From positions 16,133 through 80,132 of the forward strand of contig DATKKF010000027.1 of the NCBI GenBank assembly GCA_035543115.1: a stretch of 64,000 bases of DNA, written 5' to 3'. Below, piece after piece: positions 62,074-64,000 of the stretch. A program made the position numbers and the translations under genes. Numbering within the stretch: position 1 is the first letter of the stretch; each line of letters starts with the position of its first letter. Under the pieces are notes generated by a model. It was not told the DNA's origin. It saw only the letters and a list, made by a program, of their open reading frames with translations, and did not search any database. This DNA comes from RPRB01 sp035543115. Its GTDB lineage: Bacteria; Myxococcota; Myxococcia; Myxococcales; Myxococcaceae.

Positions 62074-62283
62074 TCAGGCCTTCGCCGCGGCGGCCGCTTG
62101 TTTTTGACTGATGACGGTGAGGATCCGCGCCAGGTCCCGGCGGGCGTCGTTCCGCTTCGCCGGGCTCTCCAGCGCGCCGGTGCGCAGCTTCAGCCGGTCC
62201 TTGAACAGCGACTCGCGCAGCTCGGCCGCGCGCCGGCTGAGGTCCTCGAGAGTCAGGTCGTGCAATTCCTTGGCGGTGGCCAT
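62074..62283 (-). CDS. rpmC: 50S ribosomal protein L29
   Basis: 69 aa, coiled-coil: ELHDLTLEDLSRRAAELRESLF and RNDARRDLARILTVISQ. Normal length. Confidence 0.97.
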   Translation of the reverse strand: MATAKELHDLTLEDLSRRAAELRESLFKDRLKLRTGALESPAKRNDARRDLARILTVISQKQAAAAAKA

Positions 62284-62305
62284 GGTTCGTTCCTCTGACG
62301 GCTCC

Positions 62306-62725
62306 TTAAAGGGACAGGTCCGCCCGGTGGACGATGCGGGTGAGGACCGGGAGCTTGGCCTGGGCCAGCTTGAGCGCGTCGTGGGCCATCTTCTCGTCCA
62401 TGCCGCCCATCTCGTAGAGGATGCGGCCCGGCTTCACGACGGCGACGTAGTACTCCACGCCGCCCTTGCCGGTCCCCATGCGGGTCTCGGCGGGCTTCTT
62501 GGTGATCGGCTTGTCCGGGAAGATGCGGATCCAGATCTTCCCGCCGCGCTTCACGTGGCGGGTCATGGCGATACGGGCCGCCTCGATCTGCCGGGAGGTG
62601 ATCCACCCGGGCTGGGTGGTCATCAGCCCGAACTCGCCGTAGGTGAGGTTCGAGCCACGGTACGCCTTCCCCGGCATCCGGCCCTTCTGCATCTTCCGGT
62701 ACTTGGTGCGTGCAGGCTGAAGCAT
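62306..62725 (-). CDS. rplP: 50S ribosomal protein L16
   Basis: 139 aa: LQPARTKYRKMQKGRMPGKAYRG, RQIEAARIAMTRHVKRGGKIW and KPITKKPAETRMGTGKG. Normal length. Confidence 0.98.
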   Translation of the reverse strand: MLQPARTKYRKMQKGRMPGKAYRGSNLTYGEFGLMTTQPGWITSRQIEAARIAMTRHVKRGGKIWIRIFPDKPITKKPAETRMGTGKGGVEYYVAVVKPGRILYEMGGMDEKMAHDALKLAQAKLPVLTRIVHRADLSL

Positions 62726-62734
62726 GGTCTTTCT

Positions 62735-63400
<666 letters not shown>

Positions 63401-63412
63401 GGTTGAGCTCTC

Positions 63413-63784
63413 CTAACTCTTCCGCGAACGGACCGGCGTGTCGGCGAGCACCACGTGCAGGTGGCTGCTCTTCTTGTGGATGGGAGTGGCCCGGCCCATC
63501 GCCCGCGGCATGAACCGCTTCAGCGTGGGGCCCTGGTCCACCGAGATGGTCTTCACGTACAGCGCGTCCACGTCCACCTGGCCCTTGGAGAGGTCGGTGG
63601 CGTTGGCCACGGCCGACTGGATGAGCTTGGCCACCGGCTTGGCCGCGGCCCGCTTGGTGAACCGGAGGATGTTGAGGGCCGCGCCCACGGGCTTGCCGCG
63701 GACCAGGTCCACCACCACCGCGATCTTGCGGGGCGACATCCGGAAGTTCCTGAGGTGCGCAGTCGATTCCATGTCCTTGCTCAC
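63413..63784 (-). CDS. rplV: 50S ribosomal protein L22
   Basis: 123 aa: RNFRMSPRKIAVVVDLVRGKPV and YVKTISVDQGPTLKRFMPRAMGRA. GTG 63784 overlaps the rpsS stop (GTGA); ATG 63772 is an alternative start 4 codons in. Confidence 0.96.
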   Translation of the reverse strand: MSKDMESTAHLRNFRMSPRKIAVVVDLVRGKPVGAALNILRFTKRAAAKPVAKLIQSAVANATDLSKGQVDVDALYVKTISVDQGPTLKRFMPRAMGRATPIHKKSSHLHVVLADTPVRSRKS

Positions 63785-64000
63785 TTCGCCGGGCCGGCCG
63801 GCTTGGCGACCTTCTTCTCCGCCGAGTGGCCGGTGAAGGTTCTGGTAGGGGCGAACTCACCCAGCTTGTGGCCCACCATGTTCTCGGTGACGAACACCGG
63901 GATGAACTTCCGCCCGTTGTGCACCGCGAAGGTGTGACCGACGAACTCGGGAAGGATGGTGGACCGGCGCGACCAGGTCTTCACCACCTTCTTCTGGTTC
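63781..64000 (-). CDS. rpsS: 30S ribosomal protein S19 (N-terminus cut by window edge)
   Basis: The last 72 residues are visible: VKTWSRRSTILPEFVGHTFAVHNG, EFAPTRTF and the Lys-rich end. The reading frame stays open to the right edge, so the start lies beyond position 64000. Confidence 0.97.
   Translation of the reverse strand, partial: NQKKVVKTWSRRSTILPEFVGHTFAVHNGRKFIPVFVTENMVGHKLGEFAPTRTFTGHSAEKKVAKPAGPAK

Overview
The window is about 70% G+C and densely coded on both strands. It looks like a chromosome segment of a Myxococcota (deltaproteobacterial) bacterium. Four things point there: the many FHA/GAF signalling proteins, Ser/Thr kinase and sigma-54 activators; the lipoprotein-rich gene content; the ImuA/ImuB/DnaE2 mutasome; and two sites matching the Myxococcus-type LexA box as I remember it. 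No phage, transposon, CRISPR, tRNA or rRNA gene was found, and base composition looks uniform.

Layout. 1-3.2 kb: an FHA-GAF-adenylate cyclase (cut by the left edge) divergent from truD. 3.3-5.8 kb: ECF sigma factor, zinc anti-sigma factor and a multidomain membrane protein, overlapping by 4 nt each. 5.9-11.9 kb: a compact operon of aldehyde dehydrogenase, ferredoxin/FAD oxidoreductase, YdeI-like protein, [2Fe-2S]/FAD amine oxidase and thioesterase, which looks like an amino-acid (possibly proline-type) oxidation pathway. 11.9-13.4 kb: a polytopic membrane protein. 13.5-24.7 kb (minus strand): the SOS mutasome split into dnaE2 and imuA-imuB, with an M28 peptidase, an HtrA protease, a catalytically dead HtrA-like partner, a LuxR-type regulator, a frameshifted DUF695 gene and a membrane protein between the halves. 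24.7-28.6 kb: a VWA lipoprotein divergent from lon. 28.7-35.5 kb: an operon of Ser/Thr kinase, TPR-like membrane protein, FHA-GAF-sigma54 activator and two lipoproteins. 35.5-39 kb (minus): mutL followed by two membrane-anchored proteins. 39-43.3 kb: SDR-like protein, PlsC-type acyltransferase, DciA-like DUF721 protein and a triple-CAP-like exported protein. 43.3-50.6 kb: a Cys-rich mini-protein, an Slt lytic transglycosylase, a frameshifted D-aminoacylase-type lipoprotein, a small DUF2007-like ORF, psuG, a DUF2314 protein and a small membrane protein.

50.6-64 kb (minus) is the S10-spc-alpha ribosomal cluster, read from rpsS (cut by the right edge) through rplV, rpsC, rplP, rpmC, rpsQ, rplN, rplX, rplE, rpsN, rpsH, rplF, rplR, rpsE, rpmD, rplO, secY, adk, map, infA, rpmJ, rpsM, rpsK, rpsD, rpoA and rplQ. 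It is canonical in order. A hairpin plus T-rich tract between map and infA may separate the two halves.

The most interesting units are the split mutasome with two LexA boxes, the HtrA/pseudo-HtrA pair without signal peptides, the sigma/anti-sigma/STN-membrane protein module, the oxidase operon with a relocated [2Fe-2S] domain, and the kinase to FHA-sigma54-activator operon.
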